NCBI GenBank assembly: GCA_023055355.1
Contig: JALJCS010000038.1
Span: forward strand, 806,001 to 870,000
Direction: 5' to 3'
Source of the DNA: Agelaius tricolor
Lineage: Eukaryota; Chordata; Aves; Passeriformes; Icteridae
DNA length: 64,000 bases
Shown in pieces: positions 24,956-38,010 of this stretch (its first letter is position 1; the number at the start of each line of letters is the position of its first letter). The notes beneath the pieces are model-generated. The model did no database searches and was not told where the DNA came from. It saw nothing but the letters and a program-made list of their open reading frames with translations. Position numbers and translations under genes: made by a program.

Positions 24956-26309
24956 CCTTAGGTTGTATTCATGCGTGTGGTTGCATTAACACTGCTGTCC
25001 CCGAGCAGGAGCCAGAACTAGAAATTGTTTCCCAAAGCCCCTGGTGCCTTCAGAGAGCCACAGTGCTGGCTGTGGGGCTGGGAGAAGGAGAGGTCTGCAT
25101 GTTTGGGGTCCCTTTTCCCCTAGAGGGTCTTCCAAGCCTGGCTGTGTGGACGGGGAATGCTGTTGGATGCTGGCTGATAAGGCAGAGTGGTTCAAAACAC
25201 TGCCTTTATTTGGAAGCTTATCTCCAAATCCTAATGAAAACACAGAGGGAAGCCAGGGACAGCAGAGGGGGAGGACTCACACCCCGGCATGGTGGGGACC
25301 CAGCTGGGCCATGCTGAGCAGGGCAGCCTGGTGGGGGTGGGAGTCTGGGGCTTTAAAAGCTTTGGGACAAAACCCAGGGAGCCAGGGCAGGACCATGGAT
25401 CCCACACCCGAGCAGGGAGAGCCTGCAGGGGCAGCTGCAGCCCCGCTCTGAGGGCCCTGAATTTGGGATTCCTCCAGAGTTGTTTTTTTTTAATTAGGGG
25501 CTCAATGAGGAAGAAAAAGCTTGAAACCAAGGAAACAAGGGAGACAGAAAGGGAAATGTCAGCTCCTGCAAGACAGAGCGAGCTGGCTCCAGCACCCTGG
25601 GGTGAGGCTGGGTGCTGCCCTGCTGCCCTGACCGCTCCTGCGTGGCTGTGGTGCAAAAAGGTGGCCAAATTGAGATGCAATGAAGAAATGAGAAGGTGAA
25701 AGGAGGTCTTGTGCAAGGAGGGATGAAGGGCTTTGCCCTGGAGAGTGCTGAGCTGCTCAGGAGAATTTGTTTTGGTGCAAGAGGGATGATGGAGGAGGTG
25801 AGCAGAGTTTTTTAGGGTTTGCTCCAGAGCAGACGGCAGCTATGGTGGGCTCAGCAATCTGAGCTGGACTTCCCAGACACCAAAATAATATTCCCAGACC
25901 AAAAGTTATGAGGTAGAAGGGCTGGGAAAGCTGGGGATGAGACATGTGCGTGTGTGTGGATGCAGCCGTGGCTGTGCCAAGCCCCATAAATCACAGCAGC
26001 GCGGCCTGAGCCTCCACCGGAGGAAATTCTTCCTTGCCAGGTCTGAACATTTCCCCTCACCAGCCTCAGCTTTCCCCACCGTGCAGCAGAGACTGGAGAT
26101 CCTCATGATGGCAAGTGCAAAGGGTTTCTGGGAGCATCCCGGAGGAAGGGTTCTGTGCCCCACAGCCCAGGGCCATGGGCAGAGCCCTGTTCTGCCCCTC
26201 CTCGGGGCTGATCCGCAGCGGCTCTGAGCCCCTGGGGGTGTTCACCACCATCGCCCCATCCCCTGCTCTCCTTCCCCCATCCACGGCCGGCCGGGCCCAG
26301 CTTTGCTGT

Positions 26310-26560
26310 GCTGGGGGAGCGTAAGTTGATATTTTCCTGCTCGTCCCCAGAGGGTTTTTTCCATTACACAGGCAGAGCGGAGCTGCCTGCTCGCCCGCTC
26401 GCCCGGCTCCCCCGCCTGCAACCTCTGGCACCGCTTTTCCAGCGGCACATTGTGCAAATGTAACCTTTCAGCGAGCCACTCCTACGGCAGGAAGCCGGGG
26501 GGCTCCGCTGCTGCCAGGAACGCAGCCGGCGCGGAGCTGGAAGGCAGCCCGTTAATCAGA
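26310..26560. promoter_or_regulatory. Candidate conserved non-coding element
   Basis: Contains GTAAGTTGATATTTTCC, CCATTACACAGG and CACATTGTGCAAATGTAACC (a C/EBP-like ATTGTGCAAAT at about 26448-26458). The flank to 26660 is CpG-rich. Function inferred. Confidence 0.35.
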
Positions 26561-26689
26561 GCCGGCTGACAGCGGAGCGCACAGCCTGGGCAACAGATTT
26601 CTGCTCCCTCTCCCTCGTTCGCGCTGCCTCGCCTGCCCGCTCCCGCTCGCTGCCGCTCGGCTACACGGTCTGCCCTGCCATCCCGCCTG

Positions 26690-27018
26690 CCTCTCCATCC
26701 TCATCCTCATCCTCATCCTCCTCCTCCGCTTCCTCTCCATCCTCATCCTCCTCTTCCTCTCCATCCTCATCCTCCGCTTCCTCTCCATCCTCATCCTCCG
26801 CTTCCTCTCCATCCTCGTCCTCTGCTTCCTCTCCATCCTCATCCTCCGCTTCCTCTCCATCCTCATCTTCTGCTTCCTCTCCATCCTCATCCTCCGCTTC
26901 CTCTCCTTCCTCATCTTCTGCTTCCTCCTTTTCCTCATCCTATGCTTCCTCTCCATCCTCACCCTCTCCTTCCTCTCCATCCTCACCCTCTCCTTCCTCT
27001 CCATCCTCACCCTCTCAG
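26690..27018. repeat. 24-bp CTCCATCCTCATCCTCCGCTTC minisatellite
   Basis: About 13 pyrimidine-rich 24-bp units. On the minus strand the array is open and would read (RMRMERKR)n, which explains a 282-codon false ORF at 26552-27400. Confidence 0.93.
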
Positions 27019-28559
27019 GGTGCCAGCAGGGCTCCTGCTCCCAGGACTCGCTTTCCCTCCCGGTGCTGAGCAGGAGCTGCCCGTGGCTCTTGCAGGAAAC
27101 CTTTTGGGATGCAGGTGGAGACCTGTCCCAGTCGCCACCGTGAGGAGGGGACCGCTGTGACAGCCGAGGTGAAGCACACCAGGGGTGCTGTGCCAGAGAG
27201 TGGGACCCTGTGTGGCTGCAGTGCCTCCAGGACCTTGCACAGTGTCCCCAGTGACCCACCCAGCCAGGGGCTCCCTGTGACACCCCAGCCAGGTGTCTGA
27301 GCTGGGTCACAGCCCTTTTTCTCTCTCTTGGAGGCACCCAAATAAATGGGTGCCTCTCCAAATAAATGGGAGTTTTATCTCTTGTGTTGGCAGCAAACAC
27401 ATTGAGGGGGCTCTGTCTGCACCCACACTAGCCCTGGCAGCCCCTGCCCCTCAGGAAGGTTTATCCCTGGCTCGTTGCCCCTGGCTTGTGGCAGCCCCAT
27501 GGGCCCAGTGTGGTGTCTGGGATGGGCAGGATCCCCTCCCTGGGAAGAGGGGCTGGCTGGGGGGAGCCAGGCTGTCCCATCCAACCCCCATGGCTGTGCC
27601 CCACTGGGGAGGGCTGGGCTGGGTTGAGGTGGTTGCATTGGCCAAGGCAGTGGCTGGTGGGGCCAGTTTGGGTGGTGTTCCCCAGGTGCCAAACACACCT
27701 TCATGCCCAGGTAAAGTCCAGTGAGAGGAAAAGGCAGAAGAAATCCCATCATCACCTGTGTAACAGGCTCCCTTTGGTGCAGGCAGAATGCAGGGCAGTG
27801 TCAGTGCTGGGCACTTGTGCACCCTCACTTGGGCTTGCCGGGAGTAAAAGGGCACCAAAAATGGTCACATCCAGCCCTGTTCTTGCCCAGTTCCTCCTGC
27901 CCCTGCAAGATCAAACCCTGAGTGTTTTTCTCCCCCAGTGAGGTTCTGCTGGAAGCACCAGGGATCCCTTCAAACAGGGACGGCTGCACAGTGCTGTGAC
28001 TTTGGGGCAAAGATTCATCTCCTCCTAATTGCATAAAAAACACCAGTCTAAGCACTGTGTGGGTTCTGGGCTCACAGGCATGGCCGAGCAGAGATGCAGG
28101 GGGCATTTTTATCTGTTCCTGGAAGTGGGTTTGCTTTGCTGAGGATGAAAGGTTTGATTTTTGGAGCGATTGAGCTGGCATGGGCTGGGCTGTGGGTTCA
28201 AGGGCTCTTCCAAGTGCCCTCAGCCTCATCGCCAGCCCAGCCACTGCAACCCCCTGCATTTATTTTTCATGTCTGATTTCTTCCAGCCTTTGAAACACAA
28301 AATGTGCTGCATTGTAGCATCTGTTTTTGTGGTATTTCCAGCCCAGCTGGAAGCAGGAGGCACTCAAAATTCAGAGATGGAAAAAAAAGAAAAGATCTGG
28401 TGAGATTTTGTCTTCCTGCCAAACTCACCAAACCTGGCATGCCAGGAGAGCCCTGCTGTGGGCGCAACATCCCAGGGCCTCAACTCTTCCATCCTTTTCT
28501 GGTTGTCTGCTCTTTGCTCATCCCAAACCATCCTCTCATTCCCAAATCACTTTCAGGAC
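27019..28559. other. Intergenic, no gene recognised
   Basis: Only a small AAATAAATGGG duplication at 27340-27370 stands out. Confidence 0.4.
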
Positions 28560-28720
28560 GCTGCACAAAGCCTGACCCTGCTGTCGGAGCTGCGGACGGG
28601 CGGATAATACAGTCGCTGAATTTATTTCACCTTTTCCTCTGGTTGCGAATTGTCCGGGAGCAGATGGCGATTTTCTCAAGTGTATCCGTTATTCGAAGTC
28701 ACTCACTGAGACAGAGATGG
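28560..28720. promoter_or_regulatory. Candidate conserved non-coding element
   Basis: A non-repetitive segment with GATAATAC, TTATTTCACC, GCGAATTGTCC and TATCCGTTATTCG cores and CpGs outside a CpG island. It is distinct from the flanking G/C-rich sequence. Inferred only from composition. Confidence 0.35.
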
Positions 28721-30779
28721 CTCAAACAAATCCCAGGCCCCCTGCAAAGCCATCATTTGGTCTTTCCATCTGCCCGGCCGCCGCTGTCGGCGTGGGCTCG
28801 GCGTCCGCCCGCGCGCTGGAGGGGAGCAGGAGCCCGGAGAGCCCCTGGATGTGGTCAGCCCCGCTGTCTGCACCTCTCTCCCACTTCATCTCTACGGAAT
28901 GCTGAGCTCTGAAGGGTGGCAGGAGTGCCTGGGATCCACATCCCACCTTTGCTGGGCTTTGGGAGGTTTGGGGCCTCGCACGGTGCCTTCCTGCGCAGTG
29001 ACGGGGTGAGGGGAACTCACTGGGACAGTGCCCAGCTGCAAACTGGGAAGCTGCTTCTCAGGAGAAGATGCCAGAGGCTGTTTCTGGTGCACCTCTCCTC
29101 CTGGCCCCGGAGGAAATGGGTGTTTTTAGGGTGGTGAAACACCGAAACAGCCCCAGGAAACCTGAGACCTGATGTGTGCAGTGTCCCTGCGGCACAGGCT
29201 GGTGTCACAGCCAGGGCTGGAGGTGCTGAGGGTTTGTATGTGCAGGGATGCCCAGCTCTGGGTGATGGATATGGAGAGGGGACCTGCAGAAGCAGCCTGA
29301 GGATGACTGTAGGTGGCCAGAGCCCTCCCTGTGTTGGTGGCACCCTCTTAGAGAAGCCTGGGCAGGGATGGGCTTGGACTGGTGGCTTCTGCCAACTTCC
29401 CAGGAGATCTGTGTGCCTGGGGCTCTGCTCTGGGTGTTGGTAGATTGGGAAGGGGTCAGGTGCAGGATTTGATTATCCATCCCCAGGATAATCCCCACCC
29501 CAAAAACCTAACAGTGTAATTGTCAAAATGAAGACAACCGGGGAGAAACACGTGAATTCTCAAGCTCACTCTCAGCCCAGCAGTCAGTCCCTGGAGCTGG
29601 GGCTCCAACTTCCCCACCCAGAGAGGGGCTGAGCCAGAGAAATGCTCCCGCAGCGATGATCTGCTCCCTCCTCCTGGCTGCATTTCCTTTTTTTTTTTTT
29701 TTTTACTTTCCACATCTTTCTTATTCCCTTCCCAGCAGAGACGCGGAGGTGGCCGGAGGGGACTCGGTGTCCTCTCACAGGGATACCAGGGCCATGCAGA
29801 GGGCACTGGGGGGGCTGTGAAGGGTTTTCAAAGGGTGAAACACTTTGAAATGCAGCTTCCTCTCCCCTCTTCACCTCCCCCCGGGCTAAACAAATACCCC
29901 CCGGCCGGGAGATGCCTCCCGCATCCCGCAGGCTTTTGTTCCCAGGCTTTTGTCTGGGGCTGGGAAAGGGGCCAGGATCCCTCAGCCTCCCCAGGGACAC
30001 ACATGCAGACAGGGTCTTGCCTGCTTGGGATGTTGAGAGGCAGGAGGGAGGTGAGAGCCGCCTGTGCCCGCTGCCACAGGGCTTGGGGACATCCCATGAG
30101 CCGTCCTGGTGTCCCTTCGTGGCCTCCAGCCGTTCTCCCCGTCGCCTGTCACATCACTGGCACTTTCTGCCTGTCCCTGGGAGCTGCTCATGGCACAGGT
30201 CCTGGTTCATCCTGTCCCCAGTGTGTCCATACTGCCACCAGCACACGCTGCAGGCTCTGTGCATGGCCAGTGCCACCAGGTCCCTGTGGCCACCCCCAGA
30301 TGCCAGCTCAGAGCCACCACCTGTGGCACCTTCCAGCAGAGGGTCACTGGCTGCATCCCCATCACAGCCACACTACAGAAGCCCAAGCAAAATTGTGTGG
30401 GTTTTACAGTGACCTCTGGCCCTCAGGAACCCATCACCTGGCTTTTCATTTACATCCCAAAAGCCACTTTAATTACCTCGGGGAGGGATGACTTCAGGGA
30501 GCTGATTTTTGGGGCAAAATGTTGATGGGAAAAAATCCTATGAACAGTCAAACAACCCTGAAGGGACCGAGGAGACTCGAGAGCCAGCCTCAAGCCTGTC
30601 CCTGCCAGTGACAAGAAACACCTTGATGAACTCTGAGCAAAGGTGAGACTCCAAACAAACCCCTTGCAACCAAACCCTCTGGAAACCAAACCCCTTCTTT
30701 GCCCCGGGGCAAAGTGTTTCTCCGGTGACTAAGTTTGGAAGAAAACAGGATTGTTTGAAATGTCCCCTGTTGTTCCTGC
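28721..30779. other. Intergenic, no gene recognised
   Basis: Contains a T run at 29690-29704. Nothing else supportable. Confidence 0.4.
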
Positions 30780-31420
30780 CTCCCGCCAGGAATCACAAAA
30801 AAGAAAATAAATACCCGATTATTGTTATTGAAACTTTGAAAGTTCCCCTGGGAAGAGCAGAGAGCGTTTGCCCCAGCCCAGCCCCTCGGTGCCCCTGTCC
30901 CTGCTCCAGCCTCCCCGGGCAGCTGCAGCCAGAGATGTGCGGAGCCTTTCCAGACAACAAAAGCTCTCTGGCCGCCTGATTTCCCTCTGCCTTATCTCCC
31001 TCCGCGATAGCCAGGTTATCGGGAAATGGAAAAGGGCTCAGGACAGCCTGACCCCAATCCCTGGGGGACAGGAGATGGTGGCGGGTGCGGGGGCGAGGCT
31101 TTGCATGGGCGGGGGGCTGTCAGCACTCAGGGTCCCGTCCTTTTCCTCCCACTGACGCCTTCCTCGCGTGCGGTGGGGTGAGCAAAACCTCTCTGGGGAG
31201 CGGCTTTGGAGCTGGGTGGGCGCTGGGAGCTCCGGTCCCTCCCGGAGGCGGCCGGGGCAGGCGCGGGGCTGAGCCCCGGCGGGGTGGGCCCGGGGACGGT
31301 GGGAGAGCAGCCCCGGCCCCGCGCTTGTCACCCAGACAAGAGATCAATAACTAATTTCACTGCAGCAGCAGCGCCGGGTTTTTTCCAATAATTGTGAGCC
31401 GGCGGTGGGGAATGAGGCTC
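30780..31420. promoter_or_regulatory. Candidate regulatory block, partly CpG-rich
   Basis: Runs from an AT-rich AAATAAATACCCGATTATTG stretch (30805) through GATAAG-type motifs (30990-31020) and a CpG-dense part (31080-31330) to a non-repetitive ATCAATAACTAATTTCACTGC segment (31340). No ORF has codon signal. It may be an enhancer or a CpG-island promoter of a non-coding RNA. Confidence 0.3.
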
Positions 31421-31984
31421 TCAGCACCGCTCCACAGCAGCCTGCACCCGATCAATCGCCACACCGCTGGGGCAGCAGGAAAACTCATTTTTCTCCTTTT
31501 CTTCCCTCTCCTCCCTTCTCTCCTTCCTGATCCCACTCCATTCCCTCCTCCTCCTGCTGTGGCGCTGCCTGAGCTGGGGGCTGTGTCCCCCCCACGCTGG
31601 GTGGGATGTGAGCTTGGGCTTTCCCGAGCTGGCCCCACGGCGCTGGGGACAAGGCTGAGCCTCCTGCGCTGCCAAAGCAGCCCGGAGCACTTTGGTCCCT
31701 GCCACCCACGGGCTGGACCCGGCTCCTTGTGCAGAGCACCGGCCCCAACAGCTTGGGTGAAGGTGGCAGAGGTGAGATTTCTCCTCTCCTTGTGGGATAA
31801 GGGGCTCCCAGGGATGCTTTGGCTGCTGTGTTGTGACTTTTGGTGGCCTGTTGGTGCTTTTGTGTGGTCCAAATGTGACTCTTACATTTTATGACCTTTT
31901 TTTCCCTGGGTTTTTATTCCCTGAGTGATTGGTTTGTTCCAGGTCAAGGATCCTACTGAGTTTCTCCCGTAACTATCCTTTATC

Positions 31985-32050
31985 CCCTCTGCTTCTGCAA
32001 CCCTGCAGTGCCTCAGTTTCCCTCTATATCCATGGTAGAGGGGACTGAGA
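31985..32050 (+). repeat. MIR-like SINE core fragment
   Basis: TGCCTCAGTTTCCCTCTATATCC near 32010 matches the MIR consensus segment TGCCTCAGTTTCCTCATCTG in the forward direction. Short and strongly diverged. Confidence 0.5.
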
Positions 32051-34194
32051 ACATCCCTGCCTGCTCCTTCCCATGCTGTTATGAGCCACCATGAGCTCCA
32101 TGTCCCAAGGCAGAAGGTGTTGCTGGTTCCCAGCTCACAGGGCACTGTGTGGTTTTGGGGTCCCCAGGACCATGGAGTCCCTGTGCCTGTGAGGTGGAGT
32201 CAGGGGTGCTGCATGCTCAGCATCTCCCTGGGACTCAGAGATGCTCCAGGGTGGGATCTGGAGGCACCTCTGGGTTGTGCATGAGGTGCTTGGGTAGGGC
32301 AGGGAGGAAGGCTCAGCTGTGAGTTTGTCACTGCAGCACCTTCCAAGCCCATCCAAGCCCTGTACACCCCATGAAGGTGGCAGCAGTGCAGCCCCTTGTT
32401 CTGTTCCCTTATTTAAGAGCCCTCTCACTGGTTCCCCAGGAGCATCCCCATGAATTAAAGACTGCCTTTGCTGTGGAGCATGGAGAGCTGCCTGCATAAT
32501 TTCAAAGTTTTATGACTTGCCTTGAAGGCTCCTATTGATTGGGGTCCTCTCTGGCTGATGGAGCTTTTAGTATGGCCTGGACTGGGCAAGCAAGGCTGGA
32601 ATCTCAGCCTGTCCAGCTCAGCTCAATCACAGCTTAAAACCTCTGTGGCATGAGCTGCTCCTGGGAGAGTCTCCATGTGCATGTCCACACCAGAGCTGTT
32701 TGCACTTTGAGGGGCTTTTTGGCTTCTCAGTCTCAGCCCAAGAGCTGAGACTCCCCATGGGGCCATGCCACATCCCACATGGGGTTTAACCTGGAGAATT
32801 ATTTCCCTGGGTGGGTTTGATGCAGCTTTAGGAGTTGGAGTGAGGGCATCTTGAGGGGTTTCTGTCCTGCTGAGGCTCCAGGCACTGCTCACTGGGACAG
32901 AGAGGTGCTCATTGGGATTTGGGGTTCCTGTGCAGCACCCACTGCTGGGTGCCAGCAGCAGCTTCCCCCTGGGTCACCCTGTGCTGGCAGAGACACACAC
33001 GTGGGGCACTGAGGAATCCAGGAGCATCTCTCCACAACCTCCATCTGCCCTGTGGCTTGGACAGGAGCTGGCACCTTCACTTTCAAGCTCTCCCTGCTAC
33101 AGCTGGAGCCTGTGGGGCTCCAAGGGCCACGGCACAGCCAGGGAGGGCCACGGACCCTCCTTGGTGCTGAGAGGGGGGTGGGAGCACCCCCAGCCCAAGC
33201 ACCCCCACACCTGCCATGCCACCACTTTCTCTGGGCACCACACACAACTGGGGCTTTGCCCCCTCCACCCCATGCACAGAGCTGGGGCTGCTGGCCAGGA
33301 ACCCCCTTCCCAGTGCCTGGTTGACCTCAGAGAATGCACTGGAGTTGGTGGCAAGTGTGGCCAACCTGTGACTCTGCGGCCATAGAATTGGCTACTTCCA
33401 TCCTCTCCCGATTTTTGTGTCCTTGGGGGGCCCCTGCTCTCACTCCCTGTTCCCCCCAAGCCCAGGGGGGGCAGTGCATGGCTGGGCTGGAGTTTGGGAC
33501 AGCAGGAGGGAGGTGGTGGGAGACCCCCTGGCTCCTTTAAGAAACCCACAAGCGGCTCCAGAAAGCAGCTCAAGGTCACAGCGGGAACCTGCGGACTTGG
33601 CAGCAGCCAGCGAGGGAGGAGGGATGGAGGGAGGGAGGGAGGCAGCCCGAGATCAAAATGAAATCACAGCCAGGGAGAGGGGCTGGCTGGCAGCACAGAG
33701 CAGGCAGGAGGGAAAGGGGGGAGCAGCTGAGCAGGACATGAAGGGAGTCCCACCCATGGATGTCCCCCAGGATTGCTGCAGCCCCAAGCCAGCACAGAGC
33801 TGTGAAGCTTCTCTGTGCCCCCCAGCTCAGAGCCCTGTGCCCTCTGCAGCTCCAGCCAATGTGCCTGGATTGGTGATTCAAGCCAAGGAAAGTTCCTTTG
33901 TGCCCCTGGAGCCACCCTGGGAATGCTGGAGTCACTTCCCTCCCATGGGACTTCCCAGGCTCCACAGGAGGTTTTCCAGCTCCAAGAGGAGCAGAGCAGG
34001 AGGAAGCTGCTGGCTGGGAGGGTTGTATCCTGCAGCTCATGGCATGGTCCACTCCCAAACTTTTACCTTATTTTCTTTTAAAGCAGCAGCTCCCCGAGTC
34101 CTGTGATCACTGCTGAGTCTCTGCCTTCTTTTTGGGCCAGGACAACCTTTGGAGCCACCTTCACCAGAGATCACAGTGGACAAAACCAAGTCTT
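32051..34194. other. Intergenic, no gene recognised
   Basis: Ordinary GC-rich sequence; several overlapping ORFs without conserved motifs. Confidence 0.45.
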
Positions 34195-34275
34195 TAAAGG
34201 CTCAAGGTAGTTAATACAAATTAATTAAAAGCTCACAACATTTCATTAAAAAAAAAAAATTGCTATTGAAATGAA
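34195..34275. promoter_or_regulatory. AT-rich AATTAATTAA island
   Basis: A short AT-rich island with AATTAATTAAAAG, TTTCATTA and an A run. It could be a homeodomain-bound element or simple low complexity. Confidence 0.25.
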
Positions 34276-34800
34276 CCTCACAGTTCTGGGTGCTCACTTG
34301 CCCTCTGGGCAAGTAAAGCTGGGTGAAGTGAAGGCACCAGGGATGAAGATGAACACTGTTGGAGGGAGGATGTCCACAGCAGGGTTTGCACATCCCTTCA
34401 CAGCCTTGGGACCTGATCCTGTCCCAAGACCACACAGGGAGCCCCTGGCTGAACCCACTGGGGGTCTGGGGGCACAGGCAGACCCAGCCCAGGCTGAGCT
34501 TGAGCTGTGGCTCCAAAGCTGCTCATTTTGGGGTTGGCTCAGCAATGCCCAATTTTAATTTTCATCAGCAGGATTAATCTGTGGAGTTATTTTCCCTTCC
34601 TCCCCCTCCCCTTCCTCTCCTACCCGCTTTATTCAAAGAATTTGATCATTTCTCCCAAGGAGCTCGGCACCATTAACATTCACTCCCAACGCGTGTGAGC
34701 TGTGCTGCATCCCCAAGTGCTGCTCCTGCTGCCAGCCCTGGTACCCAGCCTGGTCATCAGCTTCTCCTTCCAACAGCCTGGGCTGGGAGAGCCCCTCCAC

Positions 34801-34886
34801 CCCCCAAATCCACTCCTGGAATCCCCCAAATCCACACCAGGAATCCCCCAAATTCACACCTGGAATCCCCCAAATCCACACCTGGC
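34801..34886. repeat. 22-bp minisatellite, 4 copies
   Basis: Units start CCCCCAAATCCACACCTGG at 34801, 34823, 34845 and 34867, with one to two changes each. Confidence 0.9.
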
Positions 34887-35084
34887 TGCTGTCCCAGCAC
34901 TGCAAAGGAGGATGGCATCCTGAACTCCAGCTCTGCTCTGCAGATTAAAACCAAGGGGCTCTGGGAAGAACACCCAAGGCAGAGGAATGGCCAAGAGTTA
35001 CAGGGTTTGGTGATTTAAGTCAAGAAGATTTGTGACCCGGGGCTTTCCTGGAGTGACAATTTGCAGGCTTGCTTTTCATTAATA

Positions 35085-35155
35085 ACAGTTAACTAACAAA
35101 TGACTGTTGCTATTATTACTATTATTACTGTTATTATCATTAATGTTATTAAATA
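35085..35155. repeat. (TTA)n-like microsatellite
   Basis: Imperfect TTATTA / ATTATT repeat with an internal AACAGTTAACTAAC segment. Short, low complexity. Confidence 0.7.
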
Positions 35156-36084
35156 TTGCAGGCCAGGCTGCCTTCCCTGTGGTTAGCACAGCCTCATCCA
35201 TCCAGCCTTGGCTCTGAGTGCTCCATAGGTCTGGGTGCTGTAGATCCATGTGCAATCTATAGAATCTATACAGGAAGGTGTTTGATCTCAGTTTGCTTTC
35301 TTTGCTCAGATGAGCTCTGAAGGGGGCCCAAGAGCCTGGGAAATTGGGAAAAGAGGAAACTGGAGCCTGGTGGGTTGAATGGTTGGCTGGATTGTGGTGG
35401 GGAGCACCATGACCTGTGCCCAAACCCAGCTGGGTTTCACCCCTGGGGTTCCCCAAAAGCTTTTCCAACCCCATTTCAGGCCCTTTTTTCCTCCACAGGT
35501 GCCCCAGCAGCAGCACTAACCCACATGTGCAGCCACTTGCTTTACATCCAAAGGGATGCTGATGGGCAGTGCCAGTGCCAGGCAGGAAAAAGGAACTTTT
35601 GCAGCATCTGCTGCCTGTTGGATGCTGTGAAGGCAGCAGTGGCAGCACCTGCCTGTGTGCAGGCACTGAGCTCACCTGTGCCCACCACGATGAACCATTT
35701 CCTTCCTGAACATGAGCCCTCCCGGGATGTCCTGCCTGGGAAATGAAATCAGCTCTGAATGGGAAGTGCAACCGAGCTGGCCCAGCCCAGGAAGAAAAAG
35801 GGCAGCAAAAGAAAAACAAATTCAGAGGATGTAATGGAAAAAAAAAAAAACCAACAAAAAAAAGTTAAATGCTGTGTGTGCTGCTGTCCCTGTCACTCCC
35901 CCCACGCCCACAGCCGTGGTGGGAAGGCTGGCTTGTCCCACCGAGGCGGTGCAGAAAGGGTGATTTTTCCTTTAGCAGGATTCCTGCTTCACCACGGTCC
36001 TTTCCTTCCAGTTCTGGCTCTGGAGCAGGGAGCAGCTGGGTGCTGAGCCCGCCGCAGCCCAGCCGCACTGCCGGGCGAGGGCAA

Positions 36085-36300
36085 AGAGGCGTTCGCTGAG
36101 ACGGGGAGCCGAGAGCTTTATTTTTAGTCTTGGTTTAACAAGTATTAATTAATAAGAGTGCAAATGCTAATGCCGAGATGACACAAACTGCGTTGCCTGA
36201 AATGAATGTTTGGGGCTTGTCTGTGCCAGGATTTACAGCCGGGTGGGTTCACAGGGGCGAAATCATTGCTCAAACTGCAAGGATAAGCTGAGCCGGCTTC
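36085..36300. promoter_or_regulatory. Candidate conserved non-coding element
   Basis: Non-repetitive sequence with TTTATTTTTAG, AAGTATTAATTAATAAG and ATGCTAATG cores running into a mildly CpG-rich part (36280-36420) with three TCGGGGCTGGGC units at about 36370-36403. It has the look of a vertebrate developmental enhancer. No alignment was available. Confidence 0.4.
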
Positions 36301-37869
36301 TTCCCACCGAGAGCGGCACCGGCCGTGCCGCAATGGGATGTGCCGGGGGCTCCGGGGCCGCGCCGGGGCTCGGGGCTGGGCTCGGGGCTGGGCTCGGGGC
36401 TGGCTCCGCAGCAGCGCCTTGTGGTGCCACACCAGCTCATCCCTGCCTGCCGAAATCTCCCGGGAAGTTTTGCAAAGTGCGGATTATTTTAGGCTCTGCC
36501 CGTCGGAGGTGCAGGGTCATGCCTTGCAGAAGGATTGTTTCACCTAGTGAAGACCTCGATCTTTGGAGGAAAAGATTCTCTTTCCCCTGGTCAAATCCCT
36601 CTGTCCTGCTCATTCCCTGCCTGCATCTTCTTGCCCTGAGAGCTGGGCTTGGCTGGAGGGCTGGCAGGAGAATGAGGAGGTGAAGAAATTCCCCATCGCA
36701 GCAAGACTTGAAGAGTTTTTCCCACCAGCACCAACATTCTGTCTGGTTTTGCTGCTGGCATCACAGAAATTACAGACTTGGAGCTCCATCACCGTTAAGG
36801 CTGTTTTAGGATGTTTTTAGGTTTCCAGTGAGGTGCTGTGAGACAGCGATGGTGGCTTGGGGTCCTGTGGGTTGTCCAGCGACTTAAACCTCTCCAGTGG
36901 GGCTTTTGAATCAGAGGGAAGAGCTCAGTCAGGCCAGATCCAGGCCAGGTTTTCCTCTTTCTTTCTCCTCTCGGCTGCAGGCAGGAGGGAGCTGCTACCT
37001 GCCTGACACAGCTGCTGCTGCTGCTATGGAAGCCCAGCTGCCTCCAGCGAGCCCTGCTCACCCGGGATGGCACAGCAGAGAGCTGGGGAGTGTGGCCAGG
37101 GCAAGCTGGGCACGGGCCATGCACTGGGAGCCAGGGACACTGCTCGGTGCCCACACTGCATCCTCCCTCTGCATCCTCCCTCTGCATCCTCCCAGGGCAC
37201 ACCTCATCCTCCCCAGGGTGCTCGCTGCATCCCCAAGCAGAGATAGGAGCTGGCAGGACTCCCATAGAGGGACGGGATCCCTCAGCCTTCTCATGCCAGG
37301 GGTGTCCCTGTCACCTGAAGGGGCTCAGCTGCCATTTTGGGAAAGTCAAGAGGGGCTGAGTTGTTTTTTTATAATGGGCTGGAAGGATGGAAGGATACAG
37401 CACGGAGAGTGGGCAGGGAGGTGTCACTCACCAGGGTGATATGGTGGTTCAGGGTGAGGATGGGACTGTGAGGGGCTGCACTGGGGCTTAGCAGTGCCAG
37501 AAAACCCCTGGTCTGGGGTTTGGGTGGTAGACTGGAGCCACTGTGTCACTGGAGCAGGTTTCTTGGATGCAATGGTTAGATCTTAGAGATTAAAGCAATT
37601 TAGCCCTGCCTCATCCAAGCCAGCAAACAGCACCAGGATTGGGGCTGAGGATGCTCTGGAATCCTCCCAGCCCCTCACCACCCCACAGGGACCCAACCAG
37701 GGCACTGGGGACCACACAAGAAATCCCCACCCATGGCCTCACCAAACTCAGCCATGTCCCTGGGGCTGGATGAGGCTGTGCCTGGGTTTTCCAGGGAGGG
37801 ATGCATGGCAGGATGGCGTGGCCGTGGCCCAGGGCTGGCTCCCCAGACAGCGCTGCCACGCTGCTCTTC

Positions 37870-38010
37870 AGCAGCTCTGTTCTATCATCGAATTTTAATT
37901 TAGTTAGTTGAGTTCTTTAAACAGTGTGAACTTGCTAAGTGCTTTGCATATTTTATACTCATGAGTAACATTTATCAAACAGAAAGTACAATTAATCAAA
38001 GAGGGGAGCG
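37870..38010. promoter_or_regulatory. Candidate conserved non-coding element
   Basis: An AT-rich non-repetitive stretch with TTTTAATTTAG and CAATTAATC cores and GTGCTTTGCATATTT (octamer-like TTTGCATA at about 37942). It precedes a polypyrimidine stretch and the TA microsatellite. Inference from composition. Confidence 0.35.

Noticed and set aside
26552..27400. 282-codon minus-strand ORF of Arg/Met/Glu/Lys repeats
   Set aside because: It is the translation of the 24-bp pyrimidine-rich minisatellite; no conserved domain and no splice or start support.
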